Part shown: piece by piece, positions 30,020 through 39,008 of the stretch
Layout: each line of letters starts with the position of its first letter
Position numbering within the stretch: position 1 is the stretch's first letter
Assembly (NCBI RefSeq): GCF_900110765.1
Contig: NZ_FOEO01000014.1
Location: 62,001-126,000 of the forward strand
Length of the DNA stretch: 64,000 nucleotides
Source: Pseudomonas sp. NFACC02
Lineage (GTDB): Bacteria > Pseudomonadota > Gammaproteobacteria > Pseudomonadales > Pseudomonadaceae
Direction: 5' to 3'
The notes under the pieces: model-generated
What the model saw: only the letters and a program-made list of their open reading frames with translations
Databases searched by the model: none
What the model was told of the DNA's origin: nothing
Translations under genes and position numbers: made by a program

Positions 30020-30289
30020 ATGGACCGTAACGAAGTCAGACAGCACGTCATCGATACACTCGGAAAAATCCTTGTCGACAAGTCTCTGATCCAGGAGAAG
30101 GACGACGCCCTACTCAGCGAGCTGGAGCTGGACGAACAGGATTTCGAAGAGTTCTTCACCACCCTGCAAACCGATTTCAAAATCGTTCTGCCAAACAGTG
30201 TCAGGTCCGATATCACGCATTTCAGTGATTCGGCCAATAGCCAATTGACGTTGCAGGGACTGATCGACTTGATCCAGAAGGCAATGTAA
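30020..30289 (+). CDS. Acyl-carrier-protein-like protein without the phosphopantetheine serine
   Basis: An 89-residue acidic helical protein (MDRNEVRQHVIDTLGKILVD) whose length and helix pattern match acyl carrier proteins: LSELELDEQDFEEFFTTLQ followed by TDFKIVLP. The position of the ACP Asp-Ser-Leu/Met triad reads D38-E39-Q40, so the serine that carries 4'-phosphopantetheine is absent. It may therefore be a structural or regulatory ACP homolog rather than an acyl carrier. A run of Gs lies just before the ATG (AGGGGGATTGCC). A hairpin (29843-29851 with 29877-29885) lies upstream. No partner synthase genes are adjacent. Confidence 0.65.
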   Translation: MDRNEVRQHVIDTLGKILVDKSLIQEKDDALLSELELDEQDFEEFFTTLQTDFKIVLPNSVRSDITHFSDSANSQLTLQGLIDLIQKAM

Positions 30290-30457
30290 GGAGGAAGAAT
30301 CGCTAAACGCAGATGCGTTAGATTTCGCCAGGAATGGAAGGTGAACAAACATGCCGCCGACTCAATCCGTGGCGGATCGCCTGACCCCCCAAGCAGGAGC
30401 TTGAGCGGGCTATCGGAAGATAGCGCCGCTGTCGGTTACGTTGAGGTCGGCCCGAAA

Positions 30458-30580
30458 TCAGCGACGCGGACGACGGCGTTCATCATCGGTTCGCACAGGA
30501 ACAGGCTGCAATTTTGGCCGCTCGATCAAACCCAAAGCGACACCCACATCATGAAGCCATTCTTGCCATTTGCTGTTCAT
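30458..30580 (-). CDS. 40-residue PA1414-like small protein
   Basis: Translating the minus strand from the ATG at 30580 gives 40 residues, MNSKWQEWLHDVGVALGLIE then RPKLQPVPVRTDDERRRPRR. A GAAGGGGG ribosome site sits just upstream. An amphipathic helix is followed by a basic, proline-containing tail. It resembles my memory of P. aeruginosa PA1414, a tiny protein strongly transcribed at low oxygen and encoded beside the small RNA SicX; the distance from gbuA/gbuR also fits. The homology is recalled rather than computed. The rest of the spacer (30290-30457 and 30581-30835) shows one hairpin (GCTATC/GATAGC near 30414-30429) and no other gene. Confidence 0.6.
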   Translation of the reverse strand: MNSKWQEWLHDVGVALGLIERPKLQPVPVRTDDERRRPRR

Positions 30581-30835
30581 ATAACGCCCCCTTCAGGGAA
30601 ATACCCGGCAGCCAACTTCTGATCCGCCTGAGCAAATCATAGTGGTAAGTCGCACTTTACGCCTGCTACCGAGTGTCGCGGCAGGAAATTTTTCCCTTTC
30701 TTTATGTTAGGACATTTCAAACCCGTTAAAACCCGAGGTCACGCGACCAACGGTAAAGCACCAGACGTCATTTTCGGTCTCTACACCGATGGCGATTTTG
30801 ACCTCACCGCACGCGGGCGCTGGCCCCACACAGGC

Positions 30836-32320
30836 CTACTCAGGCAACTTCACCAACCCGTCATCATCAGTCATCGCACGCTCGAGCAAATCCGCCGGGA
30901 GGTTCTTGCTCGCCCGGGCACCCAGCAGCTTCAGTTGCTCGCTACGGCTGACAAGGTTGCCACGTCCCTCGACCAGTTTGTTACGGGCCGCACCATACGC
31001 TTTGTCCAGTTGCTGCAAGCGATTGCCGACCTCGTCCAGATCCTGGATGAACAGCACAAACTTGTCGTAGAGCCAGCCTGCCCGCTCGGCGATCTCCCGC
31101 GCGTTCTGACTCTGACGCTCCTGCTTCCAAAGACTGTCGATGACCCTGAGTGTGGCCAGCAGCGTGGTCGGGCTGACAATGACAATGTTTCGATCAAAGG
31201 CCTCCTGAAACAGGGTCGATTCGGCCTGCAACGCCGCCGAAAAAGCTGCTTCTATAGGGACGAACAGCAAGACAAAATCCAGGCTGTGCAGGCCTTCCAG
31301 CCGTTTATAGTCCTTACCGGACAGCCCTTTGACGTGATTACGCAGCGACAGGACGTGCTGCTTCAAGGCGACCTGGGCGATCACATCGTCGTCGGCCGAG
31401 ACATACTGCTGATACGCCGTAAGGCTGACCTTGGCGTCCACAACGACCTGCTTGTCGCCCGGCAGCATGATCAGCACATCGGGCTGGAAGCGCTCGCCAT
31501 CCGGACCTTTCAGGCTGACCTGCGTCTGGTACTCGCGCCCCTTCTCAAGGCCGGCGTGTTCCAGCACCCGCTCGAGAATCAATTCCCCCCAGTTGCCCTG
31601 GGTTTTCTGGCCCTTGAGGGCGCGGGTCAGATTGGTGGCCTCATCGCTCAAGCGCTGATTGAGCTGTTGCAGGCGCTCCAGCTCCTTGCCGAGCGAGAAC
31701 CGCTCGCGCGCTTCCTGTTGATAGCTTTCTTCGACACGTTTCTCGAATGACTGAATCCGCTCTTTGAGCGGATTCAGTAACTGTCCTAATTGCTGCTGGC
31801 TGGTTTCGGCGAAGCGCTGCTCACGCTCATCGAAGATTTTCCCCGCCAGCTCGGCAAACTGCGCGCGCAGCTCATCGCGAGACCCTTGCAGGTCATTCAG
31901 GCGCTGCTGATGACTCTCCTGCTGCTCGCGCAGCTCGGCATGGAGTGACGCGCATTGCGCATCCAGACGGCGCAGCTCGGTTTCCTTGTCGTTGCGCTCT
32001 TGCCACCAGTCCGCCTGTGCCTGACGCGCGGCTTCCTGCTGCTGACGCAGCAACTCCACTTCTCTGCGCAGCGCTGCCAGATCCGCTTGTTTGACCGCAT
32101 TGGCCTGCCCCAGGTCGCTGATTTCATCCCGGCAGGCATCGAGCTGCGCATTAAGCCCGTCCTGGGCCAACTGCGCGGTGCTGAGGCGCTCTTCAAGCAA
32201 CGCCGATTCCGCTTCACGCAGCGTCACCCGCCGCTGCAGCTGCCACGCCAGTGCCAGCAACGGCACCGCCGCTGCGGCCAAACCCAGCAGCAGGCTGGTG
32301 AGGTCCAAAGCCATAAACAT
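30836..32320 (-). CDS. rmuC: DNA recombination protein RmuC
   Basis: A 494-residue RmuC-family protein, believed to act as or with a nuclease that limits recombination at inverted repeats. The N-terminus has one hydrophobic helix (LTSLLLGLAAAAVPLLALAW), then a long coiled coil (about 40-220), then a PD-(D/E)XK-like domain with QGNWGELILERVLEHAGL, PDVLIMLPGDKQVVVDAKV and SLDFVLLFVPIEAAF. The start at 32320 is preferred because GGAG lies 7 bases before it; an in-frame start at 32335 is possible. Confidence 0.92.
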   Translation of the reverse strand: MFMALDLTSLLLGLAAAAVPLLALAWQLQRRVTLREAESALLEERLSTAQLAQDGLNAQLDACRDEISDLGQANAVKQADLAALRREVELLRQQQEAARQAQADWWQERNDKETELRRLDAQCASLHAELREQQESHQQRLNDLQGSRDELRAQFAELAGKIFDEREQRFAETSQQQLGQLLNPLKERIQSFEKRVEESYQQEARERFSLGKELERLQQLNQRLSDEATNLTRALKGQKTQGNWGELILERVLEHAGLEKGREYQTQVSLKGPDGERFQPDVLIMLPGDKQVVVDAKVSLTAYQQYVSADDDVIAQVALKQHVLSLRNHVKGLSGKDYKRLEGLHSLDFVLLFVPIEAAFSAALQAESTLFQEAFDRNIVIVSPTTLLATLRVIDSLWKQERQSQNAREIAERAGWLYDKFVLFIQDLDEVGNRLQQLDKAYGAARNKLVEGRGNLVSRSEQLKLLGARASKNLPADLLERAMTDDDGLVKLPE

Positions 32321-33268
32321 TTCCCGACTCCACAATTCATGCTGGCGGCATTATGCGCAGAAGCGGAAATGAATTCAGACTCCGATTCACCGATTGCAGC
32401 ATGAGCGGTGAGCGACGAGGAAGAAAGTGTCGTACGCGTCCGTACGCCTTCGCAAAGCCGCGTACTAGAGCAACGGCTTGGGACAATCCACAGAACCTGT
32501 GGATAACTCAGTGGACAACGCCCCTTTAACCCTCGCAAACGCAGATAGAATGGGGCCTGCGTTCAAACTGACGATTTTTTCACCAACAAAAAAAAGCGAT
32601 GGTTTTCATTGACTTAATAATTCGCCGCCTGAAATCAGGCTGTTACGAGCGAATATGACAGTGAGATGGCAGGTCATCGACCTAATGTGCACAAGTCAAT
32701 TTCCAATCGCTATAAGTGACGCTTTGGCATTCACGACCAGGCTCTATAAGCGCTCAACAAACCGCCAATCGCCCCGTTGCTCCGGTAATGGCAGCTTTTT
32801 TCTGTAAGGCCCTTCCCATGTGAAGGCAAATCCGTTAGCATCGCCGCCGTTAGTACCAAGCTGAAAGTCAATTCTGATCGAACAAATCCCCTGGCCATGA
32901 TTTGCTGCTGAGCAAAAACGGACTGAAAAAAGGGATCGATCACCTCGATGGTTTCCAGACATGAACCTGCACAACCTGCCGAATGATCGGAGGTGTGAAA
33001 AAGCGTCATGGACTGCTCAACCAGCCTGCAAATTGATCAGGATCTTCACCCCGAGCATCGAACCTTTGCTCCTGTTGTGTCGCCTGCCCTCCGAAGTACC
33101 TACCAGTCAGCCCAGCGCCACACGATAACCGCGCTTCAACTGGCTGCTTTTGTTCCAGACAGGTTCTGCGCCCTGCCCTGACTCGCATTCGAGCATCGGT
33201 CCGCGTTTACTGGAACGTTTTTATTTTGCACGCCTCTTATTGCGTGTCGATTCAGGAAACACCCTTAC
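32321..33268. other. Long spacer upstream of rmuC (948 bp)
   Basis: No convincing gene is present; the frames here have no ribosome sites and odd composition. The AT-rich part around 32570-32720 stands out from the rest of the window. CTGTGGATAACTCAGTGGAC (32498-32517) resembles two DnaA-type boxes in opposite or staggered arrangement and recurs in variant form at 25211-25231 (TGTGGATAAGTTGTTGGAC). A TAGAAT at about 32546 could be a plus-strand -10 element. Confidence 0.45.
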
Positions 33269-33493
33269 ATGACTACTCATACCCAGACTCAAAACGCTAT
33301 TCGCACCCTCACCAACGCCTTCGCACCCATGGACTGCCTGATCATGGCTGCTCGCAAAGGCTGCTTCAGCTTCACCATCGTCAACGAGCATGGAATCGCA
33401 CGTCACAGCGAGCGCCTGTATCCTGATCAGTACTCCAGCGCTGAACCGCTGCAGGCCGTGATCGACCGCACGCGCCAGGCACTGACGGCCTGA
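33269..33493 (+). CDS. Small hypothetical protein (possibly DUF3509-like)
   Basis: A 74-residue protein (MTTHTQTQNAIRTLTNAFAP) with a short helix, two or three predicted beta strands (GCFSFTIVNEHGIARHSERL) and a C-terminal helix (AVIDRTRQALTA). The layout resembles DUF3509 proteins of pseudomonads, but I am not certain. A good terminator follows 35 bp downstream, which supports it as a real monocistronic gene. Confidence 0.65.
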   Translation: MTTHTQTQNAIRTLTNAFAPMDCLIMAARKGCFSFTIVNEHGIARHSERLYPDQYSSAEPLQAVIDRTRQALTA

Positions 33494-33527
33494 TACCGTT
33501 CGTCGGCTGAAAAAATCCAGCATCCAG

Positions 33528-33556
33528 GCCTCACCCTTAAACGGTGGGGCTTTTTT
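33528..33556 (+). terminator. Rho-independent terminator
   Basis: GCCTCACC (33528-33535) pairs with GGTGGGGC (33543-33550), one G-T pair included, and is followed by six Ts. It ends the small gene at 33269-33493. Confidence 0.85.
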
Positions 33557-33771
33557 GTGCCTGTTTTCTTTATGAAAATGACCGCAGCTTAATCGCCAGG
33601 CGCGCTATAAAGCGTGGCACAAATCGAGAAATATTTTAAAAACAGCCCTTTACACCGCAAATATGACACTACACTTCAAGTCAAGCGGTCTGGGCCGCTT
33701 CCGGTGGGCCCGCCCCGATCACCGCTGCCAAGCACCAGGGTCCACCGGCTCAATCACTTCCCGAGGGTGTT

Positions 33772-34263
33772 ATGGGAATCGCCGCCAGTGAACTGTGCCG
33801 TCATGTGATCCGCCCCACGCTGATCTATCTCGGCCGCCACCATCCCGGGGCAGAATTCTTCCTGCTCGCGGTTGCGGCCAGCCAGTCCGCCTTGGGTGCA
33901 AAGCTCGACACCCAACGAGGGCACGGCCTCTACAGCATCTCCGACACCCTTCATTACAAAGTCTGGGACGAATACCTGGCGAAGGACCCGGACCTCGCCA
34001 GCCTGGTCAGGGGCCTGGCCAGCCAGCATGCGTTTCTGAGCGGCCCCGATCTGGAGTTGACCGTCAACCTGCGTTACTCCACAGCGATTGCCTGGCTGAT
34101 GGTGGAAGCCAGCCACCTCTCATTGCCCGCTGGAGATGATTTGCTGGGCATGGCCCGAATTTGGCGCCGGATATTTCAGCCGCAAGGCCGCCTTCAGGAT
34201 TTCACGAGGGCCTGGCAACACTCGGTAAGCCCCCTGTTTCAGACCGAGCAGGCCATTTTGTGA
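33772..34263 (+). CDS. Conserved hypothetical protein
   Basis: I do not recognise the function of this 163-residue protein (MGIAASELCRHVIRPTLIYL). It appears soluble, mostly helical and without a signal peptide. Notable segments are HHPGAEFFLLAVAASQS and GHGLYSISDTLHYKVWDEYL. The ATG follows GAGGGTGTT, a weak ribosome site. The 215-bp spacer upstream is AT-rich and could hold its promoter. The downstream FadL gene has its own leader, so they need not be co-transcribed. Confidence 0.65.
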   Translation: MGIAASELCRHVIRPTLIYLGRHHPGAEFFLLAVAASQSALGAKLDTQRGHGLYSISDTLHYKVWDEYLAKDPDLASLVRGLASQHAFLSGPDLELTVNLRYSTAIAWLMVEASHLSLPAGDDLLGMARIWRRIFQPQGRLQDFTRAWQHSVSPLFQTEQAIL

Positions 34264-34402
34264 CTTGACGGTTTCGCTGACGTTCCCAGCTATTTTCTCA
34301 GATTGTCCTACAAAAACTGCTCTATCTAGGGCGATTCAGCCTATAGCGCGTTATGAAAAATATTGGTAATTTCCGCGCGGTGATCAACAAGGAGTTCTAA
34401 CA

Positions 34403-35701
34403 ATGAAAACAACAATGATCAAATCCAGCCTCAGTCTCGCCATTACACTCGCCTCCACCCAGATTTTCGCCTCCGGTTTTGCCCTTAACGAACAAAGCAT
34501 CAGCGGCATGGGCACCGGTTTCGCCGGTCGCTCCTCTTCTGTCGATGACGCCAGTATCGTTTACGGCAACCCGGCCGGCATGTCGCGCCTCAAACGCCAG
34601 CAAGTGACTGGAGGCGTGGCTGCGATCGATGCCAAGACCGACATCTCCGATACAAGCGGCAGAAGCAGCGGTACCAACAAAGGCGACATGGTTCCGTTCA
34701 TCGCCGTGCCAATGGGTTTCTACGTCAACCCTGTCGATGATCACTGGGCCTTCGGCCTGGGCGTTTACGCCCCGTTCGGTCTGGTGACCGACTACGAAAG
34801 CAGCTTCCAGGGCCGTAATTTCGGCAGCAAGAGCATCGTGAAGGTCGTCACCTTCCAGCCGACGATCAGCTACGCCTTCAACGACAAGGTTTCGATCGGT
34901 TTCGGTCCAACCATCAACCGTATCTCCGGTGCTCTGGAATCGAATCCGAACCTGAGCGGCATAACCGCTCCAATCACCGGTCGCCCGGCGGGCGACGGTC
35001 GCGTTCAGGTGAAAGGGGATGACGTCGGTTACGGTTTCAACGCCGGTATCCTGGTTCAGGCCACCGACACCACCAGCGTGGGCCTGACTTACCACTCGAA
35101 AGTCACCTACAAACTCGAAGGCCACACTGAGGTCACGCCGGGTGCAGGCGTTCCTCCAGCGTTGTTGAGTGCAGGGCGTTATGACGCCAAGCTCAGCCTT
35201 GACACCCCTGAGTCGGTTGATTTCTCTGTCACGCAGAAGATGAACGACGCGTGGAAGCTCTACGCTGGCGCGACCTGGACTCGCTGGAGCCGTCTGGAAG
35301 ACATCACCGTCAAGAACTCGGGCGTGAGCGGTGGCGCTCTGGCACCTCGTCTGTTCGGCACCATCACCGAAGAGCAAAACTGGCACGACACCTGGGCGTA
35401 CGCCATCGGTACGTCCTACCAGTTGAACAAGCAATGGGTACTGCGTACCGGCTTGTCGTTCGACCAGTCGCCAACCAACAACGAGAATCGCTCGCCACGC
35501 ATTCCGACGGGCGACCGTACCATCTTCAGTCTGGGCGCTGGCTATAGCCCGACTGACGACATCACCATTGACGTCGCGTATTCGTACCTGAAAGAAGAAG
35601 ACGTCAAGGTTCACGACGTCAGCCCGCTGGGTCAGACGTACAACGCCAAGTATGAAAACAGCGCCAACGGTTTCGGCGTGGGCTTGACCTACCGCTTCTG
35701 A
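34403..35701 (+). CDS. FadL-family outer membrane transport protein
   Basis: A 432-residue outer-membrane barrel with a cleavable signal (MKTTMIKSSLSLAITLASTQ, cleaved after FAS) and the family start GFALNEQSISGMGTGFAG, then VYGNPAGMSRLK. Alternating strands end in the typical C-terminal LTYRF aromatic signature. FadL proteins import long-chain fatty acids or other hydrophobic compounds; the substrate is not clear here. AAGGAG precedes the ATG and a strong terminator follows. It sits beside a glutathione peroxidase gene, as PA1288 does beside PA1287 (from memory). Confidence 0.88.
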   Translation: MKTTMIKSSLSLAITLASTQIFASGFALNEQSISGMGTGFAGRSSSVDDASIVYGNPAGMSRLKRQQVTGGVAAIDAKTDISDTSGRSSGTNKGDMVPFIAVPMGFYVNPVDDHWAFGLGVYAPFGLVTDYESSFQGRNFGSKSIVKVVTFQPTISYAFNDKVSIGFGPTINRISGALESNPNLSGITAPITGRPAGDGRVQVKGDDVGYGFNAGILVQATDTTSVGLTYHSKVTYKLEGHTEVTPGAGVPPALLSAGRYDAKLSLDTPESVDFSVTQKMNDAWKLYAGATWTRWSRLEDITVKNSGVSGGALAPRLFGTITEEQNWHDTWAYAIGTSYQLNKQWVLRTGLSFDQSPTNNENRSPRIPTGDRTIFSLGAGYSPTDDITIDVAYSYLKEEDVKVHDVSPLGQTYNAKYENSANGFGVGLTYRF

Positions 35702-35744
35702 TGCAGTTGGCGGGACCGGCAGATCACCGGTTCGCCATACAGAA

Positions 35745-35777
35745 AACCCCGCAGCCAGCGATGGCTGCGGGGTTTTT
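35745..35777 (+). terminator. Strong rho-independent terminator after the FadL gene
   Basis: A 13-bp stem (AACCCCGCAGCCA with TGGCTGCGGGGTT, 35745-35757 and 35762-35774) has a 4-base loop and runs into Ts. It may also work on the opposite strand for the convergent peroxidase gene. Confidence 0.9.
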
Positions 35778-35809
35778 CGTTATGGGGGGATTAACCTGTC
35801 GCTTGAGAC

Positions 35810-36361
35810 TCAAGGCCTGGACGCAATCGCCTTCTCGATCGCCGCGATCAGCTTCGGATCATCCGGCGTGGTGGTGCTCGGAAAACTGGCAACCACATGA
35901 CCCTTGCGGTCTACCACGTACTTGTAGAAATTCCAGCGCGGCGCATTGCTTTGCTCGGCCAGCACCTTGAACAGGTTGATCGCATCGGAACCGCGAACCG
36001 GCTGCGGCTCGGTCATGGTGAACGTCACGCCGTAGTTGACGTAACAGACTTTGGCGGTCTCAGCGGCGTCGCTGGATTCCTGCTTGAAGTCGTCGGAAGG
36101 CACGCCAAGCACCTCCAGGCCTTGCCCCTTGAAACGTTGATTAAGGGCTTCCAGCCCTTTGAACTGTGGGGCGAAGCCACAGAAGCTGGCGGTATTGACC
36201 ACCACCATCGGTTTGCCTGCGAATTGTTCACACAGGTCGATATTCTGTTTGGCCCGCAGCTTGGGCAGCTCGCCTTGCAACAACGGAGGGCAGTCGGCGG
36301 CCATCGCAACGCTGCTGACGGCAAACATCAGAAGGGGAAAACAGATCCAGCGAGTTCTCAT
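35810..36361 (-). CDS. Periplasmic glutathione-peroxidase-family protein
   Basis: A thiol peroxidase-fold enzyme of 183 residues from the ATG at 36361 ([20 protein letters not shown]), which gives a clean signal peptide; a start at 36373 adds four residues. The active-site cysteine is in [18 protein letters not shown] and the family motif WNFYKYVVD is present. It should reduce peroxides in the periplasm, with thioredoxin-like or glutathione donors. No strong ribosome site marks either start. Confidence 0.86.
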   Translation of the reverse strand: MRTRWICFPLLMFAVSSVAMAADCPPLLQGELPKLRAKQNIDLCEQFAGKPMVVVNTASFCGFAPQFKGLEALNQRFKGQGLEVLGVPSDDFKQESSDAAETAKVCYVNYGVTFTMTEPQPVRGSDAINLFKVLAEQSNAPRWNFYKYVVDRKGHVVASFPSTTTPDDPKLIAAIEKAIASRP

Positions 36362-36512
36362 GACAGCGTCCATTCAAGGCAGGAAGTCTGTCTCACGCTA
36401 CTCCCTGCCAGCGCGGATGCCTAGCGGATCGGAGTGATTTACACGACGTACCCACCCGTAACGTCCGCTGCAGAAGCAAGCTTGGTCTGAGCGGCATCCC
36501 GACGGAAAGCGG

Positions 36513-36606
36513 TGGCTCAGCAGCATCGCCGGTGTATGACCTACCGCGTTCGTCCGAGTGCGGCCCAGACCCTCGTAACCTCGGATTGCTCCTACAGGTA
36601 TCGCGG
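36513..36606 (-). repeat. Fourth copy of the REP-linked repeat
   Basis: This segment is the reverse complement of the units at 24629-25069. It carries GTCAGCAGCATCG-like sequence, CCGCGTTCGTCCGA, CCTCGTAACCTCGGA and CTCCTACAGGTATCGCGG in the same order. It lies in the 290-bp spacer between the peroxidase gene and cobS. Confidence 0.8.
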
Positions 36607-36651
36607 CGTTACCAAAATCGGCGGCGAATCTCGGATTGACCAGAATTTGGA

Positions 36652-37386
36652 TCAGACCGACAGCGCCAACACCACCAGGACCAGCACCTCAAGCAGCTCC
36701 AGCGTCGCTCCGGCCGTGTCCCCTGTACTGCCGCCCAGGCGCCGGATCATCAGTCGCCGCAGCCAGAAAAATCCGACTGTCGCGGCCAGCACCGCTGTTA
36801 CACCCGTCCAGCCGGCGATCAGCACGCAGGCGATGGCAGTGATCCCCAGCACCTTGAACCCCAGCGGCCGCGGCAGGTAATCGGCCAATGCCTGGCCCAA
36901 CCCGCCCGCGCGCACGTAGGGCGTATTGAGGAATAACCCCAGCATCGCCGCCCGACCGATGACCGGCGCCAGCAGCAATCCCGGACTGTGGTGAGCCTCG
37001 ATCAAGGCCACCAGCGCCGTGAATTTCAGCAGCAATACAATCACCAGCGTCACCACCGCGATCGGCCCGCTGCGAGGGTCTTTCATGATCGTCAGGGTCC
37101 GTTCACGGTCCCCGAATCCGCCGAGCCAGGCATCGGCGCTGTCCGCCAGCCCATCCAGGTGCAAACCGCCGCTGAGCCACACCCAGGCCGCCAGCAACAG
37201 GGCGGCGTGCAGCAACAGCGGTGCGCCGTCGAGCAGCAGATTCAGCGCCATCAGCACGGAACCCAACAGCAAGCCCACGACCGGATAGAACAACAGCGAT
37301 CTACCCAGCTCCCTCTGCGCTGGCATGCCCGGCAAGCGAATCGGCAAGCTGCTGAGAAATTGCAAGGCGATCCAGAACGGCAGCAT
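36652..37386 (-). CDS. cobS: Adenosylcobinamide-GDP ribazoletransferase
   Basis: CobS joins adenosylcobinamide-GDP with alpha-ribazole (or its phosphate) to finish the nucleotide loop, acting in the inner membrane. The 244-residue protein has several hydrophobic helices and the family motif SGGLHLDGLADSADAWLGG. It is the last gene of the operon and starts directly after the cobC stop with no gap. No clear terminator is visible in the spacer beyond it. Confidence 0.92.
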   Translation of the reverse strand: MLPFWIALQFLSSLPIRLPGMPAQRELGRSLLFYPVVGLLLGSVLMALNLLLDGAPLLLHAALLLAAWVWLSGGLHLDGLADSADAWLGGFGDRERTLTIMKDPRSGPIAVVTLVIVLLLKFTALVALIEAHHSPGLLLAPVIGRAAMLGLFLNTPYVRAGGLGQALADYLPRPLGFKVLGITAIACVLIAGWTGVTAVLAATVGFFWLRRLMIRRLGGSTGDTAGATLELLEVLVLVVLALSV

Positions 37387-37959
37387 CTAGACCTCCGCCA
37401 ACGAGCCGTCAGCCGCGACATCCAGGCTGAACACGGCACCATGACCGACGACCACTTGCAGCAGTTGTTCACGAGGCAGCCCTCGGGCTTGAGCCAGTAG
37501 CAGGCGCATGACCCCGCCGTGACTCACCACCAGCATGCGCTCGCCTTCATGGTGAAGCTGCAATCGCGCCACCGCACGCAGGACCCGTTCGGAAAAGGCC
37601 AACACGGGTTCGCCATTGGGCGGCGTGAAGGTGTAGGGGTTTTCCCAGAAACAGCCCAGACCTTTAGCGTCAGTCTCCATCAATTGTGCGGTGCCGATCC
37701 CTTCCCAGTCGCCGAAATGCAACTCCTGCAGATCGCTTTCCAGGTGCAAGGGCAAAGACAGCCGCATCGACAGCTCTTCAGCGAACCGGGCGCAACGTTG
37801 CAGCGGCGAACTCACGATTCGATCCCAAGACCCCGCCTCGGTTACCGCCGCACGCATCTGCTGCCAGCCGAGGTCGGTCAGGGCATCATCCAGACTGCCG
37901 CGCAGACCGCCGCTGAGCGCTGTCTCTCCGTGACGCAGCAGGTCAAGGCGCAAGGTCAT
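37387..37959 (-). CDS. cobC: Alpha-ribazole phosphatase (histidine phosphatase family)
   Basis: A 190-residue histidine phosphatase with the LLRHGET catalytic motif near the N-terminus and the second histidine in VVSHGGVMR. It removes phosphate from alpha-ribazole 5'-phosphate (or adenosylcobalamin 5'-phosphate) made by CobT/CobS. The phosphatase fold is broad, so the role is fixed mainly by its position between cobT (4-bp overlap) and cobS. Confidence 0.85.
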   Translation of the reverse strand: MTLRLDLLRHGETALSGGLRGSLDDALTDLGWQQMRAAVTEAGSWDRIVSSPLQRCARFAEELSMRLSLPLHLESDLQELHFGDWEGIGTAQLMETDAKGLGCFWENPYTFTPPNGEPVLAFSERVLRAVARLQLHHEGERMLVVSHGGVMRLLLAQARGLPREQLLQVVVGHGAVFSLDVAADGSLAEV

Positions 37960-39008
37960 GCCGGACGGTCCGCCACGGCCGCTTCAGCGAACGTCGCCAT
38001 GCCGTTGTGCAGTTCACAGGCCAGCCGTAGCAACGGCACGGCCAACGCAGCGCCACTGCCCTCGCCCAGTCGAAGCCCCAGTTCCAGCAGTGGCTCGGCC
38101 TGCAACGTTTCGAGTACGTGGCGATGACCTGGCTCGGCGCCACGGTGACCGAAGAACAACCACTGACGACACGAAGGATTGATACGCACCGCCACCAGCG
38201 CGGCCACCGTGCAGATGAAGCCGTCAACCAGCACGGCAATACCTTCCTGTGCGCATGCCAGATAAGCGCCCACGAGCGCCGCCATTTCGAAACCACCCAT
38301 CGCGCGCAGGCTGCCCAACGCGTCCCCGGTCTGTCCAGCGTGCAGTTGCAGCGCCTGTTCGATCACCCTCGCCTTGTGCTGGACGCCCTGTGCATCCAGC
38401 CCCGTGCCAGGGCCAACCAGCAACGCTACCGGGCAATTGAGCAGCGAGCACGCCACCGCGCTGGCCGCTGTGGTGTTGCCAATGCCCATCTCGCCGCCAA
38501 TGAACAACTCGGTATTGGCCGCCTTGGCCCGAAGCACGCTGTCGCGGCCGCCAGCCAGCGCGGCCTCCAGTTGCGCCTGGGTCATCGCCGGCCCGTTGGC
38601 GAAGTTGGCAGTCCCGGCCCCCAGATTGAGATGACGGACGCCGGGCAGATTCAGCGGCGACACGGTGCCGAGATCCACCACGTCCAGTTGCGCGGACAGT
38701 TGTCTGGCCAGCACGCTGATCGCCGCGCCGCCCATGATGAAGTTGTGCAGCATTTGCCCGGTGACGGCCTGCGGATAGGCCGAAACACCTTCGGCGACCA
38801 CGCCGTGATCTCCGGCAAAAATCGCGATCCAGACGTTGCCAACGCTCGGTTTCACACGGCCTTGCAGACCGGCCAGTTGCAAGGCCACCGCTTCCAGTTG
38901 GCCCAGTGAACCGGTCGGTTTGGTCAATTGTTGCTGTCGGGCCAGCGCCTGCTCGCGGCTGTCTTCGTCGACTTCTCGTGCGGGCGCGAGCCACCAGGCA
39001 TTACTCAT
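37956..39008 (-). CDS. cobT: Nicotinate-nucleotide--dimethylbenzimidazole phosphoribosyltransferase
   Basis: CobT activates the lower ligand by making alpha-ribazole phosphate from dimethylbenzimidazole. The start at 39008 ([20 protein letters not shown]) follows AAGGA and overlaps the cobU stop as ATGA; a longer frame back to 39068 is spurious. The 350-residue protein has [39 protein letters not shown] and a C-terminal [11 protein letters not shown], which holds the catalytic glutamate. Confidence 0.94.
   Translation of the reverse strand: MSNAWWLAPAREVDEDSREQALARQQQLTKPTGSLGQLEAVALQLAGLQGRVKPSVGNVWIAIFAGDHGVVAEGVSAYPQAVTGQMLHNFIMGGAAISVLARQLSAQLDVVDLGTVSPLNLPGVRHLNLGAGTANFANGPAMTQAQLEAALAGGRDSVLRAKAANTELFIGGEMGIGNTTAASAVACSLLNCPVALLVGPGTGLDAQGVQHKARVIEQALQLHAGQTGDALGSLRAMGGFEMAALVGAYLACAQEGIAVLVDGFICTVAALVAVRINPSCRQWLFFGHRGAEPGHRHVLETLQAEPLLELGLRLGEGSGAALAVPLLRLACELHNGMATFAEAAVADRPA

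Noticed and set aside
30341..30622. A 93-codon plus-strand frame between the ACP-like gene and rmuC
   Set aside because: It lies opposite the better-supported 40-residue minus-strand gene, which has a strong ribosome site and sensible composition.
32470..32530. Replication origin suggested by DnaA-type boxes
   Set aside because: Only one perfect box and one degenerate site are present, with no dnaA, dnaN or rpmH nearby.
32731..33009. A 92-codon minus-strand frame in the rmuC upstream spacer
   Set aside because: There is no ribosome site, composition is unusual, and I recognise nothing in the translation.
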